From: Terribium retamae
GTDB lineage: Bacteria; Pseudomonadota; Alphaproteobacteria; Rhizobiales; Rhizobiaceae
Direction of reading: 5' to 3'
NCBI RefSeq assembly: GCF_022347545.1
Contig: NZ_JAKREW010000006.1
Location: 140,145-204,144 of the forward strand
DNA length: 64,000 nucleotides
The notes under the pieces were generated by a model. That model was not told the origin of the DNA. It ran no database searches and saw only the letters and a program-made list of their open reading frames with translations. The translations under genes were made by a program, and so were the position numbers. Shown here piece by piece: positions 8,216 to 17,299 of the stretch. How positions within the stretch are numbered: the first letter of the stretch is position 1; each line of letters opens with the position of its first letter.

Positions 8216-9445
8216 CTAGGCTGCCCTTGCCGTCACGGCATCGAGCCAGCGGCGCGGGTCGTTCTCGCGCCGCTGGCTGCGGCCCAGCGATACGCAAAGA
8301 TCGGCAAGCGCGTTCAGATTGTGTACGGGTCGGAATTCGTCGACATGCGGCAGCATCGCCCGCACACCGCGCGCACGTGCCTCAAAACCATCGAAGCGCA
8401 GCAATGGGTTCAGCCAGATCAGGCGACGGCAGGATTTGTGCAGGCGCTCCATTTCGCCGGCGAGCCCGTCGACATCATCGCGCTCCAGCCCATCGGTGAT
8501 CAGAAGCACGACCGCCCCCTGGCCCAGCACACGCCGCGACCACAGCCGATTGAAGTCGGCAAGCGTCTGGCCGATGCGGGTGCCGCCCGACCAGTCCTTC
8601 ACAGCAGCAGAGGCATCGGCGAGAGCCTGATCCGGATCGCGATGCCGCATCTGGCGTGTCAAATTGGTCAGCCGCGTGCCGAAGACGAAGGCATGCACGC
8701 GCCGTCGTTTCTCCGTCAACGCATGCAGGAAATGCAGGAAGATGCGCGTGTACTGGCTCATCGAGCCGGAAATATCGGCTAGCACCACCAGCGGAGGGTG
8801 GATCTCACGCGGCGAGCGGAACTTCGGCAGGATCAGCGCCCCGCCGGTGCGCGCCGACGCCCGCATCATGGCGCGTGGATCGACTCGTCGGCCGGATGAA
8901 TCAGCCTTGAAGCGCCGCGTCGCCACCATGTCGAACGGCAGGCGCAATTCCGAGATCGCCCTGCGGGCATCGACCAATTCTGCCGCGCTCATCTGCGCGA
9001 AATCCTTGCCGCGCAGCATTTCATTGCCGGAGACCGTGAAGCGCGCATCGATTTCGATGTCCGGCACCTCGCGCGGCGGCGTCGCGTTCTGATGTCCTTC
9101 GAACATCGCGTCGCTTACCCGGCTCTCAGCGGCGCGCGGCTTCTGACGTTCGCGATTCTCCAGTGCCACCGGTGAAAACATGGCGAGCAGTTTTTCGACG
9201 AGTTCACGCGACTTCCAGAACAGGCGGAATGCCTCGTCGAATGTGGCGTGATCCTCATGGCGCGTGACCAGCACCGCGTGCAGGGTCCAGTAGAAGTCGT
9301 CGCGGCTGCCGATGCCGGCGGTGAGCACCGCCTCCATGGCGTCCTTCACCGACGCAGGCCCGACCCGCATGCCCGCCTTGCGCAGAGCTCGCGCGAAATA
9401 GACGATGTTGTCAGCGATCCGGCCTTCCGGCTGGCTGCCTTTCAT
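8216..9445 (-). CDS. VWA-domain protein, CoxE-like
   Basis: 409-residue cytosolic protein. The C-terminal von Willebrand A domain contains a complete metal-ion adhesion motif (VVLADISGSMSQ, Asp224-x-Ser-x-Ser228), a conserved SGGTRIG and LLITDGLERDD. The N-terminal ~200 residues are the CoxE-specific helical part. In the carbon-monoxide-dehydrogenase system CoxE works with the MoxR ATPase CoxD to insert sulfur and copper into the active site. Here it directly follows the MoxR gene (gap of six bases) and precedes the XdhC pieces, so the same pairing is likely. Confidence 0.85.
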   Translation of the reverse strand: MKGSQPEGRIADNIVYFARALRKAGMRVGPASVKDAMEAVLTAGIGSRDDFYWTLHAVLVTRHEDHATFDEAFRLFWKSRELVEKLLAMFSPVALENRERQKPRAAESRVSDAMFEGHQNATPPREVPDIEIDARFTVSGNEMLRGKDFAQMSAAELVDARRAISELRLPFDMVATRRFKADSSGRRVDPRAMMRASARTGGALILPKFRSPREIHPPLVVLADISGSMSQYTRIFLHFLHALTEKRRRVHAFVFGTRLTNLTRQMRHRDPDQALADASAAVKDWSGGTRIGQTLADFNRLWSRRVLGQGAVVLLITDGLERDDVDGLAGEMERLHKSCRRLIWLNPLLRFDGFEARARGVRAMLPHVDEFRPVHNLNALADLCVSLGRSQRRENDPRRWLDAVTARAA

Positions 9446-9451
9446 TTGATC

Positions 9452-10384
<933 letters not shown>

Positions 10385-10408
10385 CCTGGCTCCGTGAGTG
10401 CCCGCTTC

Positions 10409-10903
10409 CTAGTCCTGCAGGATGCGGTAGCCGCGGTTATGATAGATAAGCGGCTTCAAATTATCGCCGATGCGCAGACCTGTCACCTTGCCAAAAAGCA
10501 CACGATGGGTGGCCAAGTCCTTGGTATCGAACAGTTCGCAGTCGAAAACAGCGAGCGCGTCTGACAGCGTCGGGGCACCTGTCGATATCGTATCCCATTG
10601 CCCGAGAGCGAAGCGATCCTCAAGCGAAAGACCGGTTATGCCCGAGAAGCCGGCAGACAACGGCTGATGATGCGAAGACAAGGTATTCAGCGCGAAATTG
10701 CCGTTCTGGACGAATGCCTCGTTCTTAGGATTGACCCGGTTGAGGCACACCAGCACCATCGGCGGCGTGTCCGATACCGAACAGGCTGCTATGACGGTGG
10801 CGCCACGTCGGCCGGCGACCCCATCGGTGGTAATCACGTGGACGTGGCCGGCAAAATGGCTCATCGCGTCGCGATAGGCTTGCGGCTCGACATTGTTCTT
10901 CAT
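10409..10903 (-). CDS. Flavin reductase domain protein
   Basis: 164-residue flavin-reductase-like (FMN-binding split barrel) protein of the RutF/HpaC type: FAGHVHVITTDG, RRGATVIAACSVSDTPPMVLVCLN (flavin phosphate-binding region), NFALNTLSS and a C-terminal LIYHNRGYRIL that is diagnostic for the family. It would reduce FMN or FAD with NAD(P)H for a partner oxygenase or supply reduced flavin. It heads the minus-strand cluster 25 bases before the MoxR gene; whether it serves the molybdoenzyme or is only a neighbour is open. A second ATG two codons upstream (10909) is possible. Confidence 0.85.
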   Translation of the reverse strand: MKNNVEPQAYRDAMSHFAGHVHVITTDGVAGRRGATVIAACSVSDTPPMVLVCLNRVNPKNEAFVQNGNFALNTLSSHHQPLSAGFSGITGLSLEDRFALGQWDTISTGAPTLSDALAVFDCELFDTKDLATHRVLFGKVTGLRIGDNLKPLIYHNRGYRILQD

Positions 10904-11011
10904 CAACACAGGCGATTTCCAGACATCAAACCCCCACCGCTATATATGGCTGTACCTTGCGCACCACAAGCGAAGTGGTTGATGCGGCTTGTCGAAATTG
11001 CCTTGTTGCAC

Positions 11012-11037
11012 CAAGACCTAGCAGCCTTTAGGTCTTG
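11012..11037. promoter_or_regulatory. Perfect inverted repeat upstream of the solute-binding-protein operon
   Basis: CAAGACCTA, eight bases, then TAGGTCTTG: nine-base arms that match perfectly. It lies 45 bases before the ATG at 11082 in a 172-base divergent intergenic region, and no gene ends nearby, so it is not an obvious terminator. It could be a regulator's operator or a leader hairpin. No regulator gene is adjacent. Confidence 0.5.
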
Positions 11038-11081
11038 ACCGAAGCTGGTCCTGTGGTCAGCGGGGGAGACAATTCATCGGT

Positions 11082-12167
11082 ATGCGACTGCCGCACGCAC
11101 TCATAGCCCCACTGGGCGGCCTGCTTGCCGGGTTGATCTTGACCGGCGCAACCATTGCCGCTCCACTCAACATCGGCGTTGCGGCACCTTTAACCGGCTC
11201 CTCTACAATCCTCGGGCGGCAGATCGAATACGGTATCCGGCTGGGCGCCGGCACTGTCGGTGCCGAAACAACCCTTGTCGACGACAGATGCAACGCCGAA
11301 GGAGGTGCGGCAGCCGCCGCGCAATTCGTATCTCGCAAGGTTGATGCCGTCGTCGGTTTCCTGTGCACAGAGGCGATCGAGGCAGCCATGCCGATCCTGA
11401 AACAGGCCGGCATTCCGGTGATCACGCTCGGAGTGCGCACGGAAAGTCTCACGGACCGACGCGCCAAGACTGGCTGGCCGGTATTTCGGCTCGGTCCACG
11501 TGGAGACGCAGAACGCGATGCTGCCGGCATGATCCTGTCCAAGCTGTGGCGCCAAGCATCTTTTGCCGTCGTCGATGACGGCACTATCTATGGGCGCGAA
11601 TTGGCAGAGGCGGTGCGCGTCGCGACGCAGCAAGCCGCGCTGAAACCGGTGTTCACCGACACGTTCCGCCCCGAGCTCGACAACCAGGTCGGGCTGGTCG
11701 GCCGTCTGCGCAAAGCCGGAGCCGACGCCGTCTTTGTCGGAGGCGACGGCCGCGACGTGGCCATTATGGCCCGTGACGCTGCCAAGCTGGGCTCAGAAAT
11801 GGTCTTCGCCGGCGGCGAGGCGCTGCGCGAAGCCGCAAGTGAGCTGCCTTACGCGACCGGCACCTTGATGATCGCCATGCCGGAATGGGCAGATGTGGCG
11901 GACAAGAAGACGTTGGATCTCTTCTCCACTGGCAAGCTCCAGCCCGAAGGCTACGCGTTGCCCGCTTTTGCCGCCGTCGAGATCTTGGATGCGGCCAAGA
12001 AAGCGTCCGAAGCCGATGGCAAACCGCTGCCGGCTTTATTGTCCGGCCGGACTTTCACGACATCCATCGGCCCTGTCGCCTTCGACCAGAAAGGCGACCT
12101 GACCCACAATCCCTATCGTGCCTTTCGCTTTGACGGCACACGCTTCGTCCCTCTCGAGGAGCAATGA
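11082..12167 (+). CDS. Periplasmic branched-chain-amino-acid-type binding protein
   Basis: 361-residue type I periplasmic binding protein (LivJ/amide family). It has a signal peptide (hydrophobic about residues 8-26, cleavage near TIAA), then the mature start LNIGVAAPLTGSSTILGRQ typical of the family. VDAVVGFLCTEAIEAAMPIL and DAVFVGGDGRDVAIMARDA line the ligand cleft. No ABC permease or ATPase gene is nearby, so it must act with a distant transporter or as a sensor. Its last bases overlap the start of the P1-family hydrolase (ATGA), which suggests that its ligand is a substrate or product of that enzyme. Confidence 0.82.
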   Translation: MRLPHALIAPLGGLLAGLILTGATIAAPLNIGVAAPLTGSSTILGRQIEYGIRLGAGTVGAETTLVDDRCNAEGGAAAAAQFVSRKVDAVVGFLCTEAIEAAMPILKQAGIPVITLGVRTESLTDRRAKTGWPVFRLGPRGDAERDAAGMILSKLWRQASFAVVDDGTIYGRELAEAVRVATQQAALKPVFTDTFRPELDNQVGLVGRLRKAGADAVFVGGDGRDVAIMARDAAKLGSEMVFAGGEALREAASELPYATGTLMIAMPEWADVADKKTLDLFSTGKLQPEGYALPAFAAVEILDAAKKASEADGKPLPALLSGRTFTTSIGPVAFDQKGDLTHNPYRAFRFDGTRFVPLEEQ

Positions 12168-13174
12168 TGTTTCGCACCGGTCAACGCAACCTGATCACCG
12201 ACGTGGCCGGCTTGCGTGTCGGCAACGCCGGGGACGCCAAGCTGAAGTCGGGGAGCACGGTCCTTGTTTGCGACGAGCCGGCGGTGGCCGGCGTGCAGGT
12301 CTTGGGCGGCGCACCGGGTACGCGTGAGACGGATCTGCTGGAGCCGTACAATTCGGTCGAGACCATCAATGCGCTGGTGCTTTCCGGCGGCTCCGCCTTC
12401 GGTCTCGATGCCGCTTCCGGCGTGCAGGCAGCACTGCGCGAACAACGTATCGGCTTCGAGGTCGCGGGCTTCCGCGTACCAATCGTGCCGGCAGCGATCC
12501 TGTTCGACCTCCCCAACAACGGCGACAAGAATTGGGGCCGTTATCCGCCCTATCGCGAATTCGGGCATGAAGCAGCGCTTGCGGCGTCAGCGGATTTCGA
12601 AATCGGCACCGCCGGCGCGGGTATCGGAGCCCTGACTTCCGGCCTGAAGGGCGGGCTCGGCTCCGCTTCGACCTTGCTGGACAACGGCATCACCGTCGGC
12701 GCTCTGGTTGCCGCCAATTCGACGGGTTCGGTGACGGTCGGCCGTAGCCGCCATTTCTGGGCAGCTCCCTTCGAGATCGACAACGAATTCGGCGGGCTGA
12801 GCTATCCTTGTCCCCTGCCCGAAGACAGCCGGCAAATCCGGTTGAAGTTCCGCGACAATCCGGTCGGCGCCAACACCACTATCGCAATCATCGCAACGGA
12901 CGCGGTGTTGCCCAAAGCCGCAGCCAAGCGGCTTGCAATCGCAGCGCATGATGGCTTCGCCCGCGCCATCTGGCCGACACACACGCCAGTGGACGGAGAC
13001 CTCGTCTTCGGCCTGGCGACAGGCAGAAGCGGTATCGCACCCTCCCCGGTCGAAGCCATAGACCTCTATGCCGCAGCCGGCGCCACCATGGCACGGGCGA
13101 TTGCGCGTGCCGTCTACAATGCCACACCGTCGGCAGGTGACCTTTTTCCAACCTGGTCTTCGTTGAAAGGCTGA
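12164..13174 (+). CDS. P1-family (DmpA/NylC-like) N-terminal-nucleophile hydrolase
   Basis: 336-residue member of the peptidase S58/DmpA family: ITDVAGLRVGNA near the start, NALVLSGGSAFGLDAASGV, and a VPAAILFDL strand. These enzymes self-cleave to expose a Ser or Thr nucleophile; GANTTIAIIATDA (Asn237-Thr238) is the likely cleavage site. Known members act as aminopeptidases on beta-peptides or D-amino acids, or hydrolyse nylon oligomers and pantothenate-like amides. There is no signal peptide, so it is cytosolic. It is coupled by an ATGA overlap to the binding-protein gene. The start could be the first or second of two tandem ATGs. Confidence 0.85.
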   Translation: MMFRTGQRNLITDVAGLRVGNAGDAKLKSGSTVLVCDEPAVAGVQVLGGAPGTRETDLLEPYNSVETINALVLSGGSAFGLDAASGVQAALREQRIGFEVAGFRVPIVPAAILFDLPNNGDKNWGRYPPYREFGHEAALAASADFEIGTAGAGIGALTSGLKGGLGSASTLLDNGITVGALVAANSTGSVTVGRSRHFWAAPFEIDNEFGGLSYPCPLPEDSRQIRLKFRDNPVGANTTIAIIATDAVLPKAAAKRLAIAAHDGFARAIWPTHTPVDGDLVFGLATGRSGIAPSPVEAIDLYAAAGATMARAIARAVYNATPSAGDLFPTWSSLKG

Positions 13175-13229
13175 GTGTACAGCGACCGGCGCTGGCATGC
13201 ATATTGCGGCCGGAGTTCGAGAGGAGCAA

Positions 13230-14057
13230 ATGATGCGGCTAGCGAAACTCATAGAGGAATTCCAGGAAAAGTGCGCAGCGGTTTTCCGTCTGGAATTACG
13301 CAAAAACAAAGAGTTAAAGCGGCTTCGCGTTTTCGTGAAAAACGCGAACGCTGTCGGCTTGGCAAGCGTGCTTTGGTTGGGGACCGGCGTCGCCTGGGCT
13401 GGGGATGTTGCGCAATTGCAAATCCTCGGGTTCAGCAAAGGCGGCGGCATTTTTGCCTTCGAAGAATACGGCGTTCAGGACGGCTCCGGCTTTCCCTACG
13501 CCAATCGCTACTACATCGACACCGCTACTGACACTTTCGTCAAAGGAACGCCGGTGCGTGTGCGGCTCGATGACGAGAATGCCACCTTGGAAGCGGCCCG
13601 CAACAAGGCGCGCGAACGGGGCGAGGCGGTTGTCAAGCAGGCCGAACTTGACGCCAATGCGGGTGTTACCGCCGGCAGCAACCCGGTGACCGAACTGTCG
13701 GCTGACCCGCAGCGCATGGTCGTGAATCCGCGCCCCGTCTTTCCGGCGATCGATGAGCCGATGGAATTCCGGCTGAACGAATTCGCGCTACAAGGCGACG
13801 ACGTCTGCGCCAGCCAGGGCGAAACCAAGGGGTTTCGTCTGCTGCGTATCGAAGCCAGCGCCAATGGCACGACGAAGTTGTTGCACGAGGACAAATCCAT
13901 CCCGAAAAGCCGCGGCTGCCCAAATGGCTACGGCATCGGCGCGGTGCAGGCTTATGGTGGCGATGGCCTGTCGGCTTATGCCGTGCTGATCTGGACCCGC
14001 GGTTACGGCTTCGAAGGCCCGGACTATCGCTGGATTGCGGTGACCGGGCGGCTGTGA
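13230..14057 (+). CDS. DUF2259 family secreted protein with a repeat in its signal region
   Basis: 275-residue predicted secreted protein. The mature part opens GDVAQLQILGFSKGGGIFAFEEYG, and VQDGSGFPYANRY and GTPVRVRLDDENA are DUF2259 hallmarks; function unknown. GAGGAG lies three bases before the tandem ATGs at 13230/13233, so I place the start there and not at 13197. Residues ~10-40 are encoded by a RIME-like repeat. Without them the N terminus would read MMRLAKL plus AVGLASVLWLGTGVAWA, an ordinary signal peptide. With them the positive n-region is greatly extended. Coupled to the following membrane-protein gene. Confidence 0.8.
   Translation: MMRLAKLIEEFQEKCAAVFRLELRKNKELKRLRVFVKNANAVGLASVLWLGTGVAWAGDVAQLQILGFSKGGGIFAFEEYGVQDGSGFPYANRYYIDTATDTFVKGTPVRVRLDDENATLEAARNKARERGEAVVKQAELDANAGVTAGSNPVTELSADPQRMVVNPRPVFPAIDEPMEFRLNEFALQGDDVCASQGETKGFRLLRIEASANGTTKLLHEDKSIPKSRGCPNGYGIGAVQAYGGDGLSAYAVLIWTRGYGFEGPDYRWIAVTGRL
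13257..13349. repeat. RIME-like intergenic repeat, copy 1 (inside a coding region)
   Basis: About 93 bases with two palindromic modules: the first begins ATTCCAGGAAAAGTG and ends near TCTGGAA; the second is GCGTTTT with its complement AAAAACGC after a CGTG loop. It closely matches copies at 47866-47963 (same ATTCCAGGAAAAGTG opening) and 28041-28100 (same second module). It keeps the reading frame of the DUF2259 gene open and in phase. Confidence 0.75.
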
Positions 14058-14590
14058 GCGCTTCCGCCCCACCAGTTCCAATCATCCGCGCGCGCGGTGC
14101 GGTAGCGGCACGTATGCGCCTGGCCCTCCCAACATTGCCTACCGCGCTTTTCGGCGCCCTTACCTGGGCCTTTTTGATGGGTACAAGCGCCTTTGCCAAA
14201 CTGTGGATGGCCGAATGGCAGACGCCAGGCGGCATCGTGACGGTCGTCCTTTTGTTTGCTGCCGGCGCCGCCCTCGCCTTTCCGCTCGGCCTGTATACCG
14301 CACGGCTTATTTCGCTTGGCCGATCCGGCGAAGTTGCCTTTGCCGCCCTGTTTGCTTGCCTGCTCGCGGCAACGCTTGGTTTCACCGCTGGGCTCTATGT
14401 CCTGCAGTATCGCTCCTATTATGCCGAATGGCATGGCACGCCCTTCAGCGTGCGCTGGTTCCTTCAGTTCGCCTTTACCAGTGCAGGCGCGCTCTACCAG
14501 TTCGCCATCCTCGGCATTCGCTTCTATTTCCCGCTCGGATTCATTGCACTGTTTGCTGCCGGACTGTGGTTTGTCCGTCAGCCGCGTTGA
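14054..14590 (+). CDS. Hypothetical membrane protein
   Basis: 178-residue protein with four or five hydrophobic segments (about residues 30-50, 60-82, 93-117, 135-156 and 158-174), so an inner-membrane protein. The start is GTG overlapping the stop of the DUF2259 gene by four bases, indicating translational coupling and a possible shared envelope role. I recognise no family and no catalytic motif. Confidence 0.65.
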   Translation: MSASAPPVPIIRARGAVAARMRLALPTLPTALFGALTWAFLMGTSAFAKLWMAEWQTPGGIVTVVLLFAAGAALAFPLGLYTARLISLGRSGEVAFAALFACLLAATLGFTAGLYVLQYRSYYAEWHGTPFSVRWFLQFAFTSAGALYQFAILGIRFYFPLGFIALFAAGLWFVRQPR

Positions 14591-14651
14591 GCATTTTCTT
14601 CTGCTCTGTTAGGAGGCGGCGTAAGTTTTCCCGAGACATCAGGACGGACCG

Positions 14652-15953
14652 ATGATCCCACGCTATTCCCGGCCGGAAATGGTCGCCATCTGGTCGCCGG
14701 AAACACGCTTCCGCATCTGGTTCGAGATCGAGGCTTATGCCTGCGACGCACTAGCGGAACTCGGCGTCATTCCGAAAGAAGCCGCCAAGACCATCTGGGA
14801 GAAAGGTGGCGCAGCCAAATTCGACGTCGACAAGATCGACGAGATCGAACGCGTCACCAAGCATGACGTCATCGCCTTCCTGACGCACCTGGCTGAATTC
14901 GTCGGCCCCGATTCACGTTTCATCCACCAGGGCATGACCTCGTCCGACGTCCTCGACACGTGCCTAGCCGTGCAGCTCACCCGCGCCAGCGACATCCTGC
15001 TGGCCGACATTGATGCCTTGCTGGCGGCATTGAAGCGTCGCGCCTTCGAACACAAGGACACCGTCACCATCGGCCGCAGCCATGGCATCCATGCCGAGCC
15101 GACCACCTTCGGCGTCAAGCTGGCGCAGGCCTATGCCGAATTCAGCCGCTGCCGCGAGCGTCTCGTCCATGCGCGCGAGGATATCGCCACCTGCGCGATT
15201 TCCGGCGCCGTCGGCACCTTCGCCAACATCGAACCCTATGTCGAAGAGCATGTCGCCAAGAAACTTGGCCTGAAGCCGGAGCCGGTGTCGACACAGGTCA
15301 TCCCACGCGACCGTCACGCCATGTTCTTTGCCACGCTCGGCGTCATCGCCTCGTCGGTGGAGCGCCTGGCCACCGAAATTCGCCATCTGCAGCGCACTGA
15401 AGTGCTGGAAGCGGAAGAATACTTCTCGCCCGGACAGAAGGGCTCGTCAGCGATGCCGCACAAGCGCAACCCTGTGCTGACCGAGAACCTCACCGGACTG
15501 GCCCGGCTGGTGCGTGGCATGGCTCTGCCTGCGATGGAAAATGTGGCGCTCTGGCACGAACGTGACATCTCGCACTCATCTGTCGAGCGCATGATCGGGC
15601 CGGATGCGACGGTAACACTCGACTTCGCCTTGGCGCGGCTCACCGGTGTTGTCGACAAGCTGCTTGTCTATCCGGAAAACATGGACAAGAACCTCAACAA
15701 GTTCCGCGGACTGGTCCACTCGCAGCGCGTGTTGCTGGCTTTGACGCAAGCCGGCGTCTCCCGCGAGGATGCTTATCGGCTCGTCCAGCGCAATGCCATG
15801 AAGGTCTGGGAACAGGGCGCTGATTTCCTCGAGGAACTGCTTGCCGACGAGGAAGTGACGGCGGCACTATCGGAAGCTGAAATCCGCGAGAAATTCGACC
15901 TCGGCTACCATACGAAGCATGTCGACACGATCTTCAAGCGCGTCTTTGGATAA
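14652..15953 (+). CDS. purB: Adenylosuccinate lyase
   Basis: 433-residue cytosolic lyase of the fumarase/aspartase superfamily. It cleaves SAICAR to AICAR and adenylosuccinate to AMP, releasing fumarate. The opening MIPRYSRPEMVAIWSPETRF is typical; TSSDVLDT and GRSHGIHAEPTTFG bind substrate, and the superfamily signature GSSAMPHKRNP (about residues 264-274) forms the flexible active-site loop. Full length for the family. It begins the purine region of the window; purC, purS, purQ and purL follow between 20.5 and 27.7 kb. A phosphoesterase gene starts six bases after its stop, implying cotranscription. Confidence 0.97.
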   Translation: MIPRYSRPEMVAIWSPETRFRIWFEIEAYACDALAELGVIPKEAAKTIWEKGGAAKFDVDKIDEIERVTKHDVIAFLTHLAEFVGPDSRFIHQGMTSSDVLDTCLAVQLTRASDILLADIDALLAALKRRAFEHKDTVTIGRSHGIHAEPTTFGVKLAQAYAEFSRCRERLVHAREDIATCAISGAVGTFANIEPYVEEHVAKKLGLKPEPVSTQVIPRDRHAMFFATLGVIASSVERLATEIRHLQRTEVLEAEEYFSPGQKGSSAMPHKRNPVLTENLTGLARLVRGMALPAMENVALWHERDISHSSVERMIGPDATVTLDFALARLTGVVDKLLVYPENMDKNLNKFRGLVHSQRVLLALTQAGVSREDAYRLVQRNAMKVWEQGADFLEELLADEEVTAALSEAEIREKFDLGYHTKHVDTIFKRVFG

Positions 15954-15959
15954 CACGTC

Positions 15960-16694
15960 ATGCGGCTGGCAGTCGTTTCCGATATCCACGGCAATCTGCG
16001 CGCACTGGAAGCGGTGCACCGTGAGATCAAGGCCGCCGCGCCCGACCTGATCGTCAATCTGGGCGACTGCCTGTCCGGCCCGCTTTGGCCGGAGGAAACC
16101 GCACAATATCTTGCCGCTCACGGCTGGCCGACCGTGCGCGGCAATCATGATCGGGAACTTGCCGAAACGCCGGCTGCCGAACTCGACACGATCGATGCCT
16201 TTGCGCATCGTCATCTCAGCAAGGCTTCGCAGGACTGGCTTTCTGCTTTACCGGCCACGATGAGCGTAGAGTCGGATATCTTTCTTTGCCACGGCAGTCC
16301 GTCCAGCGACGAAATCTTTCTGCTGGAGGACGACGGTGGCAATCACTTCTTCCCATCCACAGAGAGCGCGGTCCGGCTCAAGCTGGGCAATGTCACAGCG
16401 GAACTGGTGTTGTGCGGTCATTCGCACACGCCGCGCGTTGTCCAGGCCACCAAGGATCAGAGCATCCTCAACCCGGGCAGCGTCGGCGTGCAGGCTTTTC
16501 CAGGTCTAACCGCTACCGGCAGCCCGCACGCGCGTTACGCGCTGGCCACACGCCGGAACGGCAGGTGGTCATTCGAACTGCGCGCCATCGATTATGATTG
16601 GGCGGAGGCCGCTCGCCGTGCCGACGCCGCTGGCTTCACCAACTGGGCGCACGGGCTCTCGACTGGCTTCGCAGCCGACGCCATCGGCACCTGA
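15960..16694 (+). CDS. Metallophosphoesterase (YfcE/calcineurin-like)
   Basis: 244-residue calcineurin-like phosphoesterase. The dinuclear metal motifs are visible in order: SDIHGN (residues ~7-12), GDCLSGP, GNHDRE, then HGSP and GHSHTPRV near the C terminus. Family members hydrolyse small phosphodiesters or phosphoproteins; the substrate here is unknown. Six bases separate it from purB on the same strand, so it is probably read from the same transcript. No signal peptide. Confidence 0.88.
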   Translation: MRLAVVSDIHGNLRALEAVHREIKAAAPDLIVNLGDCLSGPLWPEETAQYLAAHGWPTVRGNHDRELAETPAAELDTIDAFAHRHLSKASQDWLSALPATMSVESDIFLCHGSPSSDEIFLLEDDGGNHFFPSTESAVRLKLGNVTAELVLCGHSHTPRVVQATKDQSILNPGSVGVQAFPGLTATGSPHARYALATRRNGRWSFELRAIDYDWAEAARRADAAGFTNWAHGLSTGFAADAIGT

Positions 16695-16803
16695 CACATC
16701 GGTGATAAAACCAGATAGCGGGTTAATGCCAAGGCTTCATGTCTGTTTTGGCGCGATGTTGTCGGAAGAGAAACTGCAGGAAGACCCGGCTAAAAGGTCG
16801 CCT

Positions 16804-17298
16804 TCATCCGCCGAAAGCGCGAACAAAGCTGAGCGCACCGCGCGGCACGGGTCCACGCAGCACCAGCCGCTGTACATATCTTGTATCGATATCCAGGTAA
16901 GTCAGCTGTCCATCGCTCACGAAGCCAGCATGGCTGTATACATCCGGACTTCCGATCAGCGCACATCCGCTGGCGCCCTGCTCATCGAGCAGCTTCAACC
17001 CAGCAGCGATCAACGCCTTGCCGATACCCTGGCGCTGCCTGCCGGGCTTGACCGATATCGGGCCGAGGCCAAACCAGTTGTCATCGACTCCGTCGATAGT
17101 TACCCGGGAAAACGCCACATGGCCGACGATTTCGCCGCCGTCCTCAGCGACCAGAGAAATTGCCAGATCGCCATCCGCACGGAGGGTTCGAATGATATCG
17201 GCTTCCGTATCGTCGCTGAACGGCATCGGCTTGAACGCAGCCCAGGTAAGCTCATGGATCGCGTCATGATCAGCGGGCGTTTCGGACCGGATCAACAT
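16804..17298 (-). CDS. GNAT family N-acetyltransferase
   Basis: 164-residue acetyltransferase. The acetyl-CoA-binding core is visible as ISVKPGRQRQGIGKALIAAGL (motif A with the R/Q-x-x-G-x-G/A loop), followed by CALIGSPDVYSHAGF, which is typical of the YhbS-like subgroup. The acceptor substrate is unknown. Its stop is a double-checkable end 110 bases from the phosphoesterase, with which it converges. Its start lies one base from the stop of the upstream VOC gene, so the two probably form an operon. Confidence 0.85.
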   Translation of the reverse strand: MLIRSETPADHDAIHELTWAAFKPMPFSDDTEADIIRTLRADGDLAISLVAEDGGEIVGHVAFSRVTIDGVDDNWFGLGPISVKPGRQRQGIGKALIAAGLKLLDEQGASGCALIGSPDVYSHAGFVSDGQLTYLDIDTRYVQRLVLRGPVPRGALSFVRAFGG

Positions 17299-17299
17299 G

